A DNA stretch of 64,000 nucleotides from Chondrus crispus (lineage: Eukaryota; Rhodophyta; Florideophyceae; Gigartinales; Gigartinaceae): assembly GCF_000350225.1 (NCBI RefSeq), contig NW_005179135.1, forward strand, positions 1 to 64,000, in the 5' to 3' direction. The notes under the pieces were generated by a model. That model searched no databases. It worked only from the letters and a program-made list of their open reading frames with translations, and was not told the origin of the DNA. Within the stretch, counting starts at the first letter, position 1. Every line of letters begins with the position of its first letter. Positions 51,280-61,750 of the stretch are shown here, one piece after another. Made by a program: the position numbers and the translations under genes.

Positions 51280-52595
51280 CGGTCGCTGCCAGCAGCGATC
51301 ATGGGCATGTGTGCCCGCCGCTACCACCAAAGCAACAATGCTGATCTTTCTTGGAATTAAATCTGTGGTCCTACTGTCCCATGCTAGAATTCTACAGCTT
51401 GCAAGATGTCGAGTCTCCTCCCGCGTGTCCTCATAGGAGGCCGGGCTTTGTCCACATTGTTTCGCGAACGAAACAATCGTTGAGGACAGAAATCGACCCA
51501 GTTCCTGCTGGTAGAGTTTCTATGTAGGTCGAGTGGATTCTGTGGCCATTTGACTGTTCCACTTCTCTCTCTCTGGCGTTTCTGCGCAGAGTACTCTAGA
51601 CTTCTACTCCGGGAAATGAAGTGGTTCTGGACTGGGCGAGTTGCACATATTAGTAAGCAGGTGTTGCATACGTGACCTATGTAGCCAAATACCGCTACTT
51701 CTTGTTGATCTGAAAAAGGTGATCTCATATCGGCACTACGATATTTTGTTACCAGTGCAGTGTGGCTCCCACTTCTAGCACCCCCTGAAAAAAGTCAAGG
51801 AAGTAGCTGTTAGAGTAGAAGCTACATCGATAATGGCTATTGGCGTTGTTGAGGATACAGTTATACACCTTAACCCTTTCGCTCTGGTTCTACGAAAGGA
51901 CCTCGTAACACACGTTACCACGGTACTGTCGTGACAGCAAAAGTAGATGGGATTCGGTATAATCGGACCCGTAGTCAATGGCCCTATCCTATGAGTTACA
52001 GTATTGATTGATTTTCTCAATTCAGCAGAATTGAGGCCGACTACCTCACATGATCTGGAACGCACTAAGATTTTATCTGCGATGCAACGCAGTATGAAAT
52101 GTGTCTCGTGCAGCAACTCTAAGAAATTAAAAAAGGGATACCCACAACGCCAAAGAAAAGCCTTAGTCTTCCTCCTACTTTTTTAGAAAGTAGCCAGACT
52201 GTTTTCTAGCAATTGACCGCACCTGCTTTCACAATTCAACGTATTTTCTCTGAACACTTGCCCGATAACAACAGGAAATATACCGTCGTCACCATAACTG
52301 AGTGCGGGGTTTCCAGAGGCTATATGGCAGTGAAAACCATGTGTCCTTTACACTCATTTTTGGAACTACAGCGAAGAACACTGTTACCACTGCTACAAGT
52401 TTTGTGTCTTTGTTTTCTTCGAGAACAATACACATTTTAAAGTGCCAACTCAAACCATGAAGTTCATTGACTCCTTCGTCTTCCCACATTTGCAAAGTGC
52501 TCGCCCGACTTAATGCACAACGCCATTTCCGAGGGCCAATACGTAAAACAAGATGTGTCCATATCGGAGCTTTAAGTTGTCGAAATATTTGAAGT
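51280..52595. other. Upstream region of paralog D and spacer
   Basis: 51.28-51.76 kb is homologous in pieces to the upstream regions of A, B and C. The remainder to 52.6 kb has no supported gene. Confidence 0.5.
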
Positions 52596-52903
52596 AGATA
52601 TCTCTAGTATTCGTTTCTATGGTTCCATATATGGGACCAAACTTTTGGTGACCCATATCATCGCTTCTGTGCCTATTTAAGCTGCCACCTTCCAGAAAGT
52701 CATTGGTCCTGCTCCACTCTCCGCACTCGTGGGCAGCGAGTCGAGTGGAAGAGGTCGCAATTCCCCATTCCAATCTCACCTTTCATTGGGTTTCTTCACG
52801 TCTTCGTCCTTCCTTTTTGCTGTAGGATCCATATATAGTACCAACCAAAATTGAAAAGTTTTATTTAATATCGGGCCACGTCGCATCTAGTGCACTACAA
52901 TTG

Positions 52904-53828
52904 CTACAGAGTTCTCCTTCTCTTTGAACGTCTCGGCACCGTACGTGCAATTTCGTCTCTAACCCTTGTCCTCGAATGAGAATCCTCTTCCTCAACCCCC
53001 TCATCATCGTCCTGATCATTGGGGTCTGGCTGCGTTGATGTCCGGGCAGGTCGAGGAGTGCACCTCGGCTTTAAAACATTGGCCGAGTGCCAGAGTTCAC
53101 AGCAGCAGCTCTTGCGATTTCCAGGATAGATTCTTGTACATACAAATACATCGCACTGAACGCATTTGTACGTCGTTTTGTGTCCCCTCCACCCTAAACC
53201 ATTGCCCTCAGTTCCCTCTATTCCACATAATGCGCAATACTGTTGATCCTTTTGCTGTTGCACAACATGATTCTTGATGCTGAGTCGCAATCGCTTCCCA
53301 TGTGCTCCGTTAAAAACAGCAAGCGCTTCCGTTTTTCCTTGCCGCGAGAGTACACAGTTTTCTCACTTCAGTGTCCGACACATCATCTATTTCTTCTCTA
53401 CATACGGCATCCGCTGTTTCCAACGATTGAGAATATATTAAGGGCTCTCTAGAAACCTCTTAAACAAATTCCGCAAGTGATTCTATCTGATTAAGTGAGT
53501 GCCGATAAGACGTTAAACTCTGGAAGGCTTGTTTGCTCTCCAACAAATCCTTCTTCTGTTCCATTCGCCATGCCATAAAAGAATTGATGGCCAGTGTTTT
53601 AAACGTTTGTGTGACAACGTTTTGCTCCCACTTCATTGATGAAGTCGATGAACATAATATCGCGCGAGCCTGAGCCCTCCCGTCAACCCCACCCTTAGTG
53701 CGGGAGTATAAACTTTGAGAAGCATGCTTAAAAGCTTCAATGGAGGAAAAGCGTTCATTTTGACGTAATTGGTCAACAGTTGCCAGAATTGTAACCTCGA
53801 GGTAATTATACGCTTGTTGCGGCGTCAC
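52904..53828 (-). pseudogene. C-terminal part: helical region and cysteine-rich zinc module
   Basis: The first piece (53828-53460) is helical, without a recognised domain. After a stop, the other frames continue sensibly (KTEALAVFNGAHGKRLRL) into 53290-52904. This last piece contains C-A-L-C-G, then T-T-Y-K-C-V-Q-C-D-V-F-V-C and K-S-C-C-C-E-L-W-H. The pattern (CxxC, CxxC, C, C...WH) is that of the zinc-binding tail found at the C-terminus of piggyBac-type and related transposases. An acidic DEEEEDS-like stretch and a basic end follow. It is part of the larger broken gene. Confidence 0.65.
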
Positions 53829-54260
53829 TGAACGTAGGAGGACTGGGTTTTTCTTGGTGCGCCCATGAGACTACAGGCTGCGAAACTGCTGCCAAGGCGG
53901 CATGACAGTTCTCTAAAATAGCATCCGTGCAGTGCACGAGAGCAGTGTAAATCACTCCAGCTTCGGAGGCTGAGACAAAGATCAGATAATTAACTTTATG
54001 GACCACTATTTGATGTAGTAGCTGCCCGACATGATCATCAGGAATGTAGTGCGTAAATGAAGACTCTCCAACTTGGCATTTAACCACATCCGCCGTTGCC
54101 AAGGACAGTGTCCGATCTAGACTGATTTGAGCAACACTAGTCTTGATTTCCACTGATGTTAGATGATTGTTCGGTCCCTCTGAAACGTCTCCTGCATTCC
54201 AAGCGCATGGGGATCAATTAATACTACACCATCAGGGGAGCAAGCCAACTGTGGGATAAC
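53806..54260 (-). pseudogene. YqaJ-type nuclease, catalytic half
   Basis: Downstream of the insertion, the minus strand encodes IPQLACSPDGVVLID, the PDG motif of YqaJ/lambda-exonuclease-type PD-(D/E)xK nucleases. A frame change near 54.18 kb is followed by VEIKTSVAQ, the E-x-K motif. Together with the N-terminal half at 54.87-55.41 kb this gives all core YqaJ motifs (G-T-S-A, R-G-x-x-N-E, PDG, ExK). Such nucleases degrade or resect DNA ends. The gene is interrupted and cannot make the full domain. Confidence 0.7.
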
Positions 54261-54268
54261 TCCTCTCC

Positions 54269-54861
54269 GCCCTGGGTTGGGTGAGAGGCGGAGGCTATAG
54301 CGAGGGAACACGCGGCGTGGACACGTCGCGCTAATTGAACCGATCGGACGAGCTCGCGAAAAGGGAGTGGATCACTGGCCGGTTACGCGCAGTCGCCCCG
54401 TGGTGCGTGAACGGGAGCGACCGGTAACGGGTTAGAAGCCAGCGCGCGTGATAGACAACCGAAACGGACGTATATAGGCGCGAAAGGGACCGGGGCGAGC
54501 TTACCCCAGTTTACAGGTAGGGACGGGTGTCAGGTCTTAACCCCTCCGAGGGACGCCTCGGACATCTGTTCCAGTACAGTAGTACAGTACCTGCCGCCTA
54601 GTGCGTGCCGGGTACTGTACACAATTAAAAAGCTAGCGCCATAATTACTACTACCGTACGGACGCTGCTACTACACGTGTGCACTACTGTACACGCGTGT
54701 TGCTTACAGACTACCGCACGGACGACACGTGTGCTAACGCGCACCCGTAACACGCGTAGACTACCGCACGGACGACACGTGTGCTACTGTACACGTACGC
54801 CAGATTACGACCGCTCGGCACGCGCGCGCGCTCGCGCGGGTCATTATACTACACCAACCAG
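54269..54861. mobile_element. 593-bp GC-rich, hairpin-dense insertion in the YqaJ gene
   Basis: The segment is flanked by an 8-bp direct repeat TCCTCTCC (54261-54268 and 54862-54869). It separates the two halves of the YqaJ domain. Its ends show partial inverted similarity (CTGGGTTGGGTG against CTGGTTGGTGTAG). Inside are a 10-bp-arm hairpin (54582-54591/54611-54620), a 29-bp direct repeat with 50-bp spacing (54708-54736 and 54758-54786) and a TATATA box-like site at ~54470. Composition is strongly unlike the host gene. The 8-bp duplication fits a hAT-like or similar non-autonomous element. Confidence 0.65.
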
Positions 54862-55412
54862 TCCTCTCCTTTCCTGGCAAGCATGCCACACTCATACAAG
54901 CACTGGACAAAGTCCCTAGAAGCTAGTGAAGCAATGACTGCTGACTCATTAGCTGTTCCACGCATCATTGGTTCACTCCATCGACTCGAACTGAAACATG
55001 TCTTGAAAAAAGACTGCAGTCGTTTTTGTGGGGTCTGTTCCGTACTCTGTCCTACATTAGAATCCATTCCAATAATGTTTCTTACTTCGTTGTTATTGCA
55101 CAGAATTATCCCAGCACTTGTCCCGGTTACACGAAACTGACGTAAAACGAACCAGTCAGCGCATCTCTGGTCAACTGTTAACACAATGCAGTTGACCAAT
55201 AGACGGCGTTCCATGTCATCCTTAAAGTCGAATGTGTCCGGCGGTGGGCACAATATCCTTCCGTTGTCAGTTCTCTTTGAAAGCATTTTGTTACTTAAAG
55301 CTGCCCTCTTGGGGACCGCAACCCATGTCCCCAAACTGGCTGAGACATTTAAGGGTACAGTGTACATAAAACGTATGATCCGGGTGAACTTGTCAGTTCC
55401 TTTTTCCCTCAC
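54849..55412 (-). pseudogene. YqaJ-type nuclease, N-terminal half
   Basis: The frame is that of the preceding piece (55727-55488), separated from it by a single TAA at 55488-55490. The codons between read on sensibly. It carries DWFVLRQFRVTGTSAGIIL and RGTANESAVIASL, the G-T-S-A and R-G-x-x-N-E boxes of the YqaJ fold. It runs into the hairpin-rich insertion at its end (ARKGED), with the last few residues translated from the insert. Confidence 0.7.
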
Positions 55413-55487
55413 TGCGACTGCTGTGACTTTGAACCTACTGGCCGAAGTATCATTGCGATTTTCACGAACTTTAAACGTTTTAACAGC

Positions 55488-56527
55488 TTACCAGGACCGG
55501 GGTCCCTCCTCCGGGTCGTCGTTTATAACAAACGCCCGGGGACGATCGAGTAGACCACTTGTAGCACCACTACAGTCGAGAGTACTGTCATGATTGAGGG
55601 GCTGGTCTAGTGTGTTGTGCTCCTCCTCAGGCAATTGTGCACAATCGCTGTCACTTTCCTCGTCTTCTCCGGAAGCCTCTTCTTCATTTCGCATAACATT
55701 CAAGTACGACTTTCCTACAAATGACACTGTAAAAGGTGCTCTGGCATGATCATTATAGATCCAATCCTATGTCGGAGCAATTCTCGCATCAAGGAAGCCT
55801 TCCCGTATCCACGGTCGGCTGTTAGAATGAAACTATGTCCACTCCGTTCACCCCTACCTTCTAGGACAGACTCGACTAAGCTGTACACATCACTGCTTTG
55901 CGAAATTCCTCGGCGACGAAAGTGAACCATTAATGTAATCCGAGAAAGAGCGTCAGCTATTCCATCAGCTGCATGGCCTTCGCGATCGGCCTTTCTGCTA
56001 CTGAGAGTCTTAATCTGGTTGTCAGCAGCACGAGTGTCGTACAAGTCGTCGTCAAGGGTGGCCAAAGTATACGTTGGTGACACAAAAAATTTGCATGTCT
56101 GCCTGAATGCCGTATTCTCGAACTGCGTCAAAAGCTGAGTCTGGTCCCTTTGTGCGAACCACGTTGTGTCACCATCCCTCCCTCGGCCTGTCGGCGAGAA
56201 GGCAAGTACGTTGTTACAAATAAGACGAACTCGTTCCAGGGTAGGTGGGTTGCAGCCCTCGTTCCTTACAAACTGTATGGTCTTCAAAAAACTAAACCCT
56301 GTACAGTGGGAGAGCAGGAAGACGGACAGAAATCGATACATGTCAGGCAGTATTATCCGTGTAGTTTCTATGCTGTGTAGGCTAATGTGTTCATTTAGCC
56401 AGCCTTGGCAGGTCTTGACCAGCTCGTCCATGAAAAGAACACCATATCTTGCTCTCGATGATGGTAACTGACGGGCTGCTCGTTCGACAATTAGTCTCTC
56501 CATAGCCGACGAACAAAACAAGCGCAC
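55488..56527 (-). pseudogene. Transposase-like domain of the YqaJ-linked element
   Basis: The 270-residue frame from 56527 (GTG; first ATG MERLIVERAARQL) holds LATLDDDLYDTRAADNQIK and HSFILTADRGYGKASLMREL. The two Asp clusters, with spacing and context like a DDE/D RNase-H-fold transposase, are candidate catalytic residues. A frame change near 55.73 kb leads into GKSYLNVMRNEEEASGEDEE, an acidic linker that ends at a TAA (55488). I cannot place it in a named superfamily. YqaJ-linked transposons are known (for example the ISL2EU/IS4EU group), and the zinc tail resembles piggyBac-like proteins. Confidence 0.62.
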
Positions 56528-57119
56528 ACTGTAGCATAAACCCCCCTAAACGGATAGGGGTGTATGCTTAGTCCTGGAAGACCCGTACGTACGAGAAGAC
56601 GGGGGAAGTCGGACCAGCAAACGAAACCGGAGCACGGGCCCGGGTAGCGTGGTAGATCGGGATCCGGGAGAGGACGCGCACACGCGCGGGCCGATCTACG
56701 CCTCGACGCTCTGGAGCAGCGCTGGGTTACGTTCCAGCGCTGACGGGCGGAGGTGGATCTAGGCTCGCTCGCGTGCTCGCGCGTCCTTTACCCGCGCTCG
56801 GTCTCGCCTTAAGGTAGCTAACGAAAGCTTCCTTAGGATAAGCTGGAGGTCAGACCTAGGCGGTGGGTCGTGGACAAGTCCGTGCTTGTCCCGCTTCGCC
56901 GCCGCCCGTCCGCTCCGTCATTTAATGTACAATTAGTCTATCGTAACTTAATACAGTACGTACTGTACTATGCGGTACTACTGTAGTCGGCCCTGTCAGC
57001 CGACAGGGCTGACTGTATACGTGTCGTACACGTATAGTACACGTGGGGGCGCGTGCCCCCTTACACGTGTGGTATCGGCTGTCTGTAAGGTTCGTGCCTT
57101 ACAGAGCCGGATCCAATTT
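56528..57119. repeat. GC-rich hairpin array (second block)
   Basis: At least seven perfect short stem-loops or palindromes were verified: 56652-56660/56691-56699 (9 bp), 56717-56725/56734-56742 (9 bp), 56872-56878/56885-56891 (7 bp), 56952-56967 (16-bp palindrome), 56990-56997/57002-57009 (8 bp), 57016-57024/57028-57036 (9 bp) and 57083-57090/57097-57104 (8 bp). It separates the Arg/Gly-rich ORF from the transposase-like domain. No flanking direct repeat was found, so insertion is not shown here. Confidence 0.75.
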
Positions 57120-57407
57120 CTAATCTAATTCTTTTGTAGTTATACTAGACACACGTTCTTCAATAACCTCGCTGACAAAAACATCTTCAAGCAGCAAGCG
57201 TTCCGTTGCGGTGTTAGAAATGCGCCATCCTCTAGTCGGATCCGGACCATCTTGAAAAGTTCTTCTTGTTCCACCACGACCACGACCGCGACCGCCACGC
57301 CCACGACCACTTCCACGCCCTCGGCCTCCAACCCTCGTCCCGCGCCCTCTCGTGTGCTCTACACTGCTTGACGGGGTGTAGTTGTGACCTGGAAGGATGG
57401 TAGCCAT
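57120..57407 (-). pseudogene. Arg/Gly-rich N-terminal ORF, 95 aa
   Basis: The ORF has an RGG-like low-complexity stretch (residues ~20-48, RGRGRGGRGRGRGG) and then FQDGPDPTRGWRISN and an acidic helix. It stops at 57120 against the hairpin block. It is probably the start of the YqaJ-linked transposon protein, because it lies on the same strand just inside the palindromic end. RGG tracts usually bind nucleic acid. An independent small gene is the alternative. Confidence 0.5.
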
Positions 57408-57594
57408 CTCAGGTTGTTTTGATATGGACTCTGATACCTTGCGAGGTGCAGATCAAGCTTTACTTTGCCAACGCGAAAAATTGAACATTCCGGCAGCTCA
57501 TCTTACTGTCAGCTACAGGCTGGAGGGTTCAGAAAAGGAAAACGTATGTGCGTATACAGCGCTATCGGTCCGCCAAGTCAGGCTTTATCCAGCT

Positions 57595-57620
57595 CTATGG
57601 TTCCATATATGGAACCATAG
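57595..57620. repeat. 26-bp perfect palindrome
   Basis: CTATGGTTCCATA followed by its exact complement, no loop. Related imperfect palindromes lie at ~52617-52638 and ~52825-52843. Confidence 0.9.
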
Positions 57621-57780
57621 CAATACTAGGGATATGCAACACAAAATGAAGTGTAGGAGATGTTGCCTCATGTGTACTGTGAGAGAAGTTGCCCCAGTCT
57701 GATATCTACTGGGGGCGTGGGGGTAGGGTTCAGAGCCCAACTGACGTGTTTATCGTGCACAACAAGTCTTACTGTAGAAC

Positions 57781-58566
57781 GATGAAAATGCTGGCCACAC
57801 TGAAACAGGCCGTCCGGGTTTCTGTACAGGAACCATATCGATCGTCAAGGGCCAAGTTAGCCTGGATTACGTACACCATACCAGATATTAGTTTCTCCAT
57901 TGCCCAAGCCGCCCAGGTTACCGAATCACAGTATGCTACGGACCCCAAACTTCAAATTCGATACATCAACCGCACCATTAGACGACTCAAGAAAGAGCCA
58001 TAGTTACCATTAAGGTATCTTAAGCTTAACGATAACCAGTCGCACATCAGAATTTATTCGGATGCTTCGTATGCAAAGAACTCCGACGGCTCTTCTCAGC
58101 TTAGATACATCATATTTCTATGTGATAGCAGTAACCTTTTCCAACCACTCTATCGGTCGTCTCATAAGGCTAAGCGAGTTTCAAGATCAATTTTAGGTAG
58201 CGAAACAATGGCCTTTGCTGACTCATTTGATATGTCCTTCCTGATCAGACATGGCATACAGAAGACGATGAACATGACGATACCGATTCTAATGTTTACG
58301 GATAGTCTTTCAATATTTGATGTTATCACAAACGCATCTACAACGGTTGAGAAAAGGCTGAAGATTGACCTCGAAGTGGTCAAAAAGGCGTACCAACAAA
58401 ATGAAATGTAACAGATCGCATTCATTCGATCTGAACACAATCTATCCGACTGCCTGACAAATGCTAACGGCAATAATTCATTCATCAGCACCTTGAAAAG
58501 AGCAAGAATTACGCACTCTATGGACCATTGGATTGACAGAAGCCGCACCGAGGATACGTCATGTGA
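57781..58566 (+). pseudogene. copia-3 remnant: end of reverse transcriptase and RNase H
   Basis: A truncated copia pol 3' end. The thumb-like segment (KLAWITYTIPDISFSIAQAAQ) precedes a TAG at 58001-58003. The RNase H then reads IYSDASYAKNSDGSSQL, SKRVSRSILGSETMAFAD-like residues, PILMFTDSLSIFDV and TTVEKRLKIDLEVVKKAY. After a TAA at 58409-58411 the frame still encodes FIRSEHNLSDCLTNANG. The SDASY and R-S-I-L-G-S-E variants place it in a copia branch different from copia-1 and copia-2. All sequence 5' of the RT end is missing. Confidence 0.83.
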
Positions 58567-58579
58567 GAATTAGAGGGAG

Positions 58580-58924
58580 TGTGGGAAAATAGCAATTGAC
58601 GGTGGCGTCTTACTGTAGAAAATAAATGCATCCCAACAAAATTATTAAAATACACTAAACAGTGGCATTTAATAATTTCAGATGTCAAAGAAGAGTGCAT
58701 CCTCTCCTGTATGGATTTTGCGATAGGCAAAACATAACATGGAGAGAGAATCATAGAAGACCGGAGTAGTATAAATACAGAGGGAGTCGAGGCAGACTAG
58801 ATTCCAAGACAAGCAAAGAACGAAAAACAAAAGCCACAACAATAAAAAGCGCGATTCCCTTCATTCGCCCGGTCCTGCCGGTTAATCCTTTATTGCTCCC
58901 CTTTTTCTTTTACTTTTTGTGACA
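58580..58924 (+). repeat. 3' LTR of copia-3 (probable)
   Basis: The LTR start TGTGGGAAAATAGC directly follows a polypurine tract (TTAGAGGGAG). It contains a TATA box (GTATAAATACAG at ~58769) and probably ends at TTTTTGTGACA. The right limit is inferred because no second LTR is present. Confidence 0.65.
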
Positions 58925-61750
58925 GGTGCCCTTGCGTTTCACTGGAGTAAGACGGAAAGGATCTGTCCAGTATGTAGGCAATCTTGATCCGTATGCTGTT
59001 GAGCATCATCGGCTGCGTCGACTTGATCCCTGTATAGGACAGCTGTCTAACAGCAATGCCAGGTATGATAATCTTTGTTTACCGAGAAACGCCTGCATTA
59101 CTCACTCGTGGAATTACTCAATTCAGCATTATTGCGCGAGTTCTCTCTGCTCACAGTAGTGCGGCAGCCGATGTGCCATAAGTCAAATTGGCACGACGAA
59201 AACGTCCGACGCAGTAAATATTCCGTCTTTTTTGTCCACCTCGTCCGGTTACCGTTTTTGGAAACACCCGGAAGTGTTACAATCACTGAAACATACTGAA
59301 TGAGTCCGATTCAGGCATCTTGAAAAGCATCGTCCTCTTGGCCCATGCTTTCGTATAAGCCCACCTCTGAACGTAGATAGTCAGCTGTATCTTGTACAAC
59401 TAACAGATGAGTAAGGCAGACTATTCTTTTGTAATATGATACAAGCCGAATAAGCGTAGAAACAGTTATCCTCTTCATGCTGGATCGCATGTCGGTATGA
59501 GAAATACTTACCCCTTGTGAACAGGGACCGACACGATGGCGATGCAAGCAGTCACATCGTAGACCAAACGAGCGCGAAGCTCTAGCACACAGACGCAATT
59601 GATCTCATTAAGAGATAACAGCGGACAGGGCATGCCATTAAACTAGATTGATTTGGGAATTGCATAAACTAAAGCACGGATGCGGTTGTGACAGGGCCTA
59701 ATAATTTGAATGCACACAAACTTCAACTACAAAAGCAAAGTTCGCGCAAAAACGCAAGAATAATTCGAAGGTTTGATCTAGAAACATTTACTTAGGGAAT
59801 TATAGCTAGTGGTACAAAGCTAAAGGAGATAGAGGTAACACCCTGCAGTTATTGCCGACTCACTTGTGTCATCTTCTTCCTTCTGCTTGCCACGCCCTCC
59901 ATCGATTTGCCATGTCTGGAACGCTCATATTTAAGAGCCCAAACGCCAGCAATACGAAATGCTTCCTAATTGCATGAACAAAACTCCCATATGACACGGA
60001 CAAATACCAGTGGCGCCTTGATGTGAATACATAGTGACAAATATTGAAGCACTACGCCAATAGTGGCGATAGCAGAGCAAAAGGTATGCTTCATGCATTG
60101 GGCTCACCTTATACTATTCCCTCGAGCACTACCAGCGCAACATTGAAGATAACGCCATACAACGCAACCAGACCTCTCTCAACCTGGACGTCAAGTCGTA
60201 CGATGACGAGAAAGATATGAGTTTTGCTACAATGGCTAAAGAACGAATCGTTTTCATAGAAAATATCGTACAGATTATCGCGAAAGACACTCCAACCGAT
60301 GGCATTCGTAGTTTGGTCCGCATCTCCCAAATCATCTATAAGGGCATTAGTAATAAAGGAGAAAACCGCACACATTCGCAAGAAAGTTCCAAGGGCTTTC
60401 CAAGCGTTGCCTGAACATGTACTTCCACTCACATTTAATGGAAGACAGTCACCAATTCGTCGTCCTACGCCTCGAGAACTCGAAGCTATCGTCAGCGATA
60501 TCCAACGACATTTTCACACAACTTGTGGCAAATCCGGCCAGCCTTAGCAAAAGCCCAGCGAGTACAATATTTTGCGTCCAGTCTGGAGGGAGTTCAGCCT
60601 TCCTCACCAAGTCGTACCCCGAGCACGTATCGACAGCGATGTTATTGGGTTTGAACGCTTTTCCGGGCTACTGACAGGAGTAAATTGTAAATCTTGGACG
60701 TCATCAGACAGATGAAGCCCTATTACGATCTTCAGCGCAACCGTCCTAGCGAGGTCGTTTTTGAACCACTGAAGTTATCCAAACTAGTCGCGCAGCTTTG
60801 GCTATCTAGCCTGGATTTGGACCTTCGTTTTAGTGGCCGGCTGGTCTTATTCACTCAGGAGCGGTAGCTTCCGCAAAGTACTCGCGATTTCGCGGAATTG
60901 ACTCACATAATCCGGACTTATGGAATCTGAGGAACGGCGAAGATCGGTTCTCGCACGTTACGTGGCATGGGCAAGAATCGCAGATCCTCCACCTCGTTTT
61001 GGAGGTATAATGTTGCTTTCCATACCCCCGGCGGTATTCGGGGACGGCCGAGTTCTCCATTTCCATCCTAACGCGGGTATTCATGCGTGTCAGTTTGTCG
61101 AATGTCGCGTTGATGCCAGCGCGGTATTCAGGCCCTTTCTCGCGGGCGGTTGACGCGTCCTGCAAGCCGGCGCCTGGATCATATGAAGATTCCAGCAGCT
61201 GACGATGCCCTTGTCGCCCCATCGGGTTTACAGGACGCGACCGGGGCGGGAAAGCAGAGGGCGCGGCCACGAAAACTCGGCGGTTGGGCACATCGCGGTA
61301 GCGGTCCTCTCCGCTCCTTCTCAGGCATTTGCGCTACCCTTGTAGTCTCTGGTCGCAAACTGCCGTCACCCAGGCTGAGCTGCTGACTCCATCTGGCCTT
61401 CGATCCGACCTTGTACATATTGGCAAGGTCCAGAAGCCCAGCGTCGGTCGCTTTCTGGTTGAGGAGGAGAGCAGCGTATACCATGTCCCGGACGAAATCC
61501 CAGGAGACCAGAGCTTCCCGTGCAGTCCGGCTCAAGGGGAGTACGTGGACCGCATGGCGTCCGCCATGTCTGCAGCGTTCACTGCGATCCATGGCAGTTC
61601 GTACTGTCCGAGATCCCGGGGCTATACGTTTGCCCGCGTCCTTTCGCGTACTCCAAGTAACGCGTTCCATACAGATGTCTGCGAGCTCGCTGATGCCCGT
61701 TCACGGCGTCTCTGTTGCTCATCACGACTGAGTGGTCTATAAAAGGACGG
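58925..61750. other. No confident gene; possible decayed elements
   Basis: Frames at 59311-59598, 60109-60674, 60851-61291 and 61179-61670 have mostly hydrophilic products without recognised domains or signal peptides. The last two overlap in different frames of a GC-rich block. The minus frame 61179-61670 (helix SWDFVRDMVYAALLLNQKAT) may derive from a transposable-element gag, but this is weak. Confidence 0.4.

Larger units (their letters stand above)
52617..57620 (-). mobile_element. Degenerate large DNA transposon with transposase, YqaJ nuclease and zinc domain (limits approximate)
   Basis: Minus-strand coding fragments from 57407 to 52904 appear to belong to one mobile element. In order they are an Arg/Gly-rich N-terminal ORF, a transposase-like domain, a YqaJ-type nuclease and a C-terminal cysteine-rich zinc module. 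The palindrome GGTTCCATATATGG recurs at ~52621 and ~57599, with an inverted match continuing outward (AATACTAG-GATAT). A weaker version lies at ~52827. These may be the ends. No target duplication was identified, so the limits are tentative. Coding is broken by frame changes, a stop and a 593-bp insertion. Confidence 0.65.

Noticed and set aside
60109..60674. Possible retrotransposon gag remnants in overlapping frames
   Set aside because: Residue patterns are too weak to name a domain and no LTR or polypurine tract is associated.
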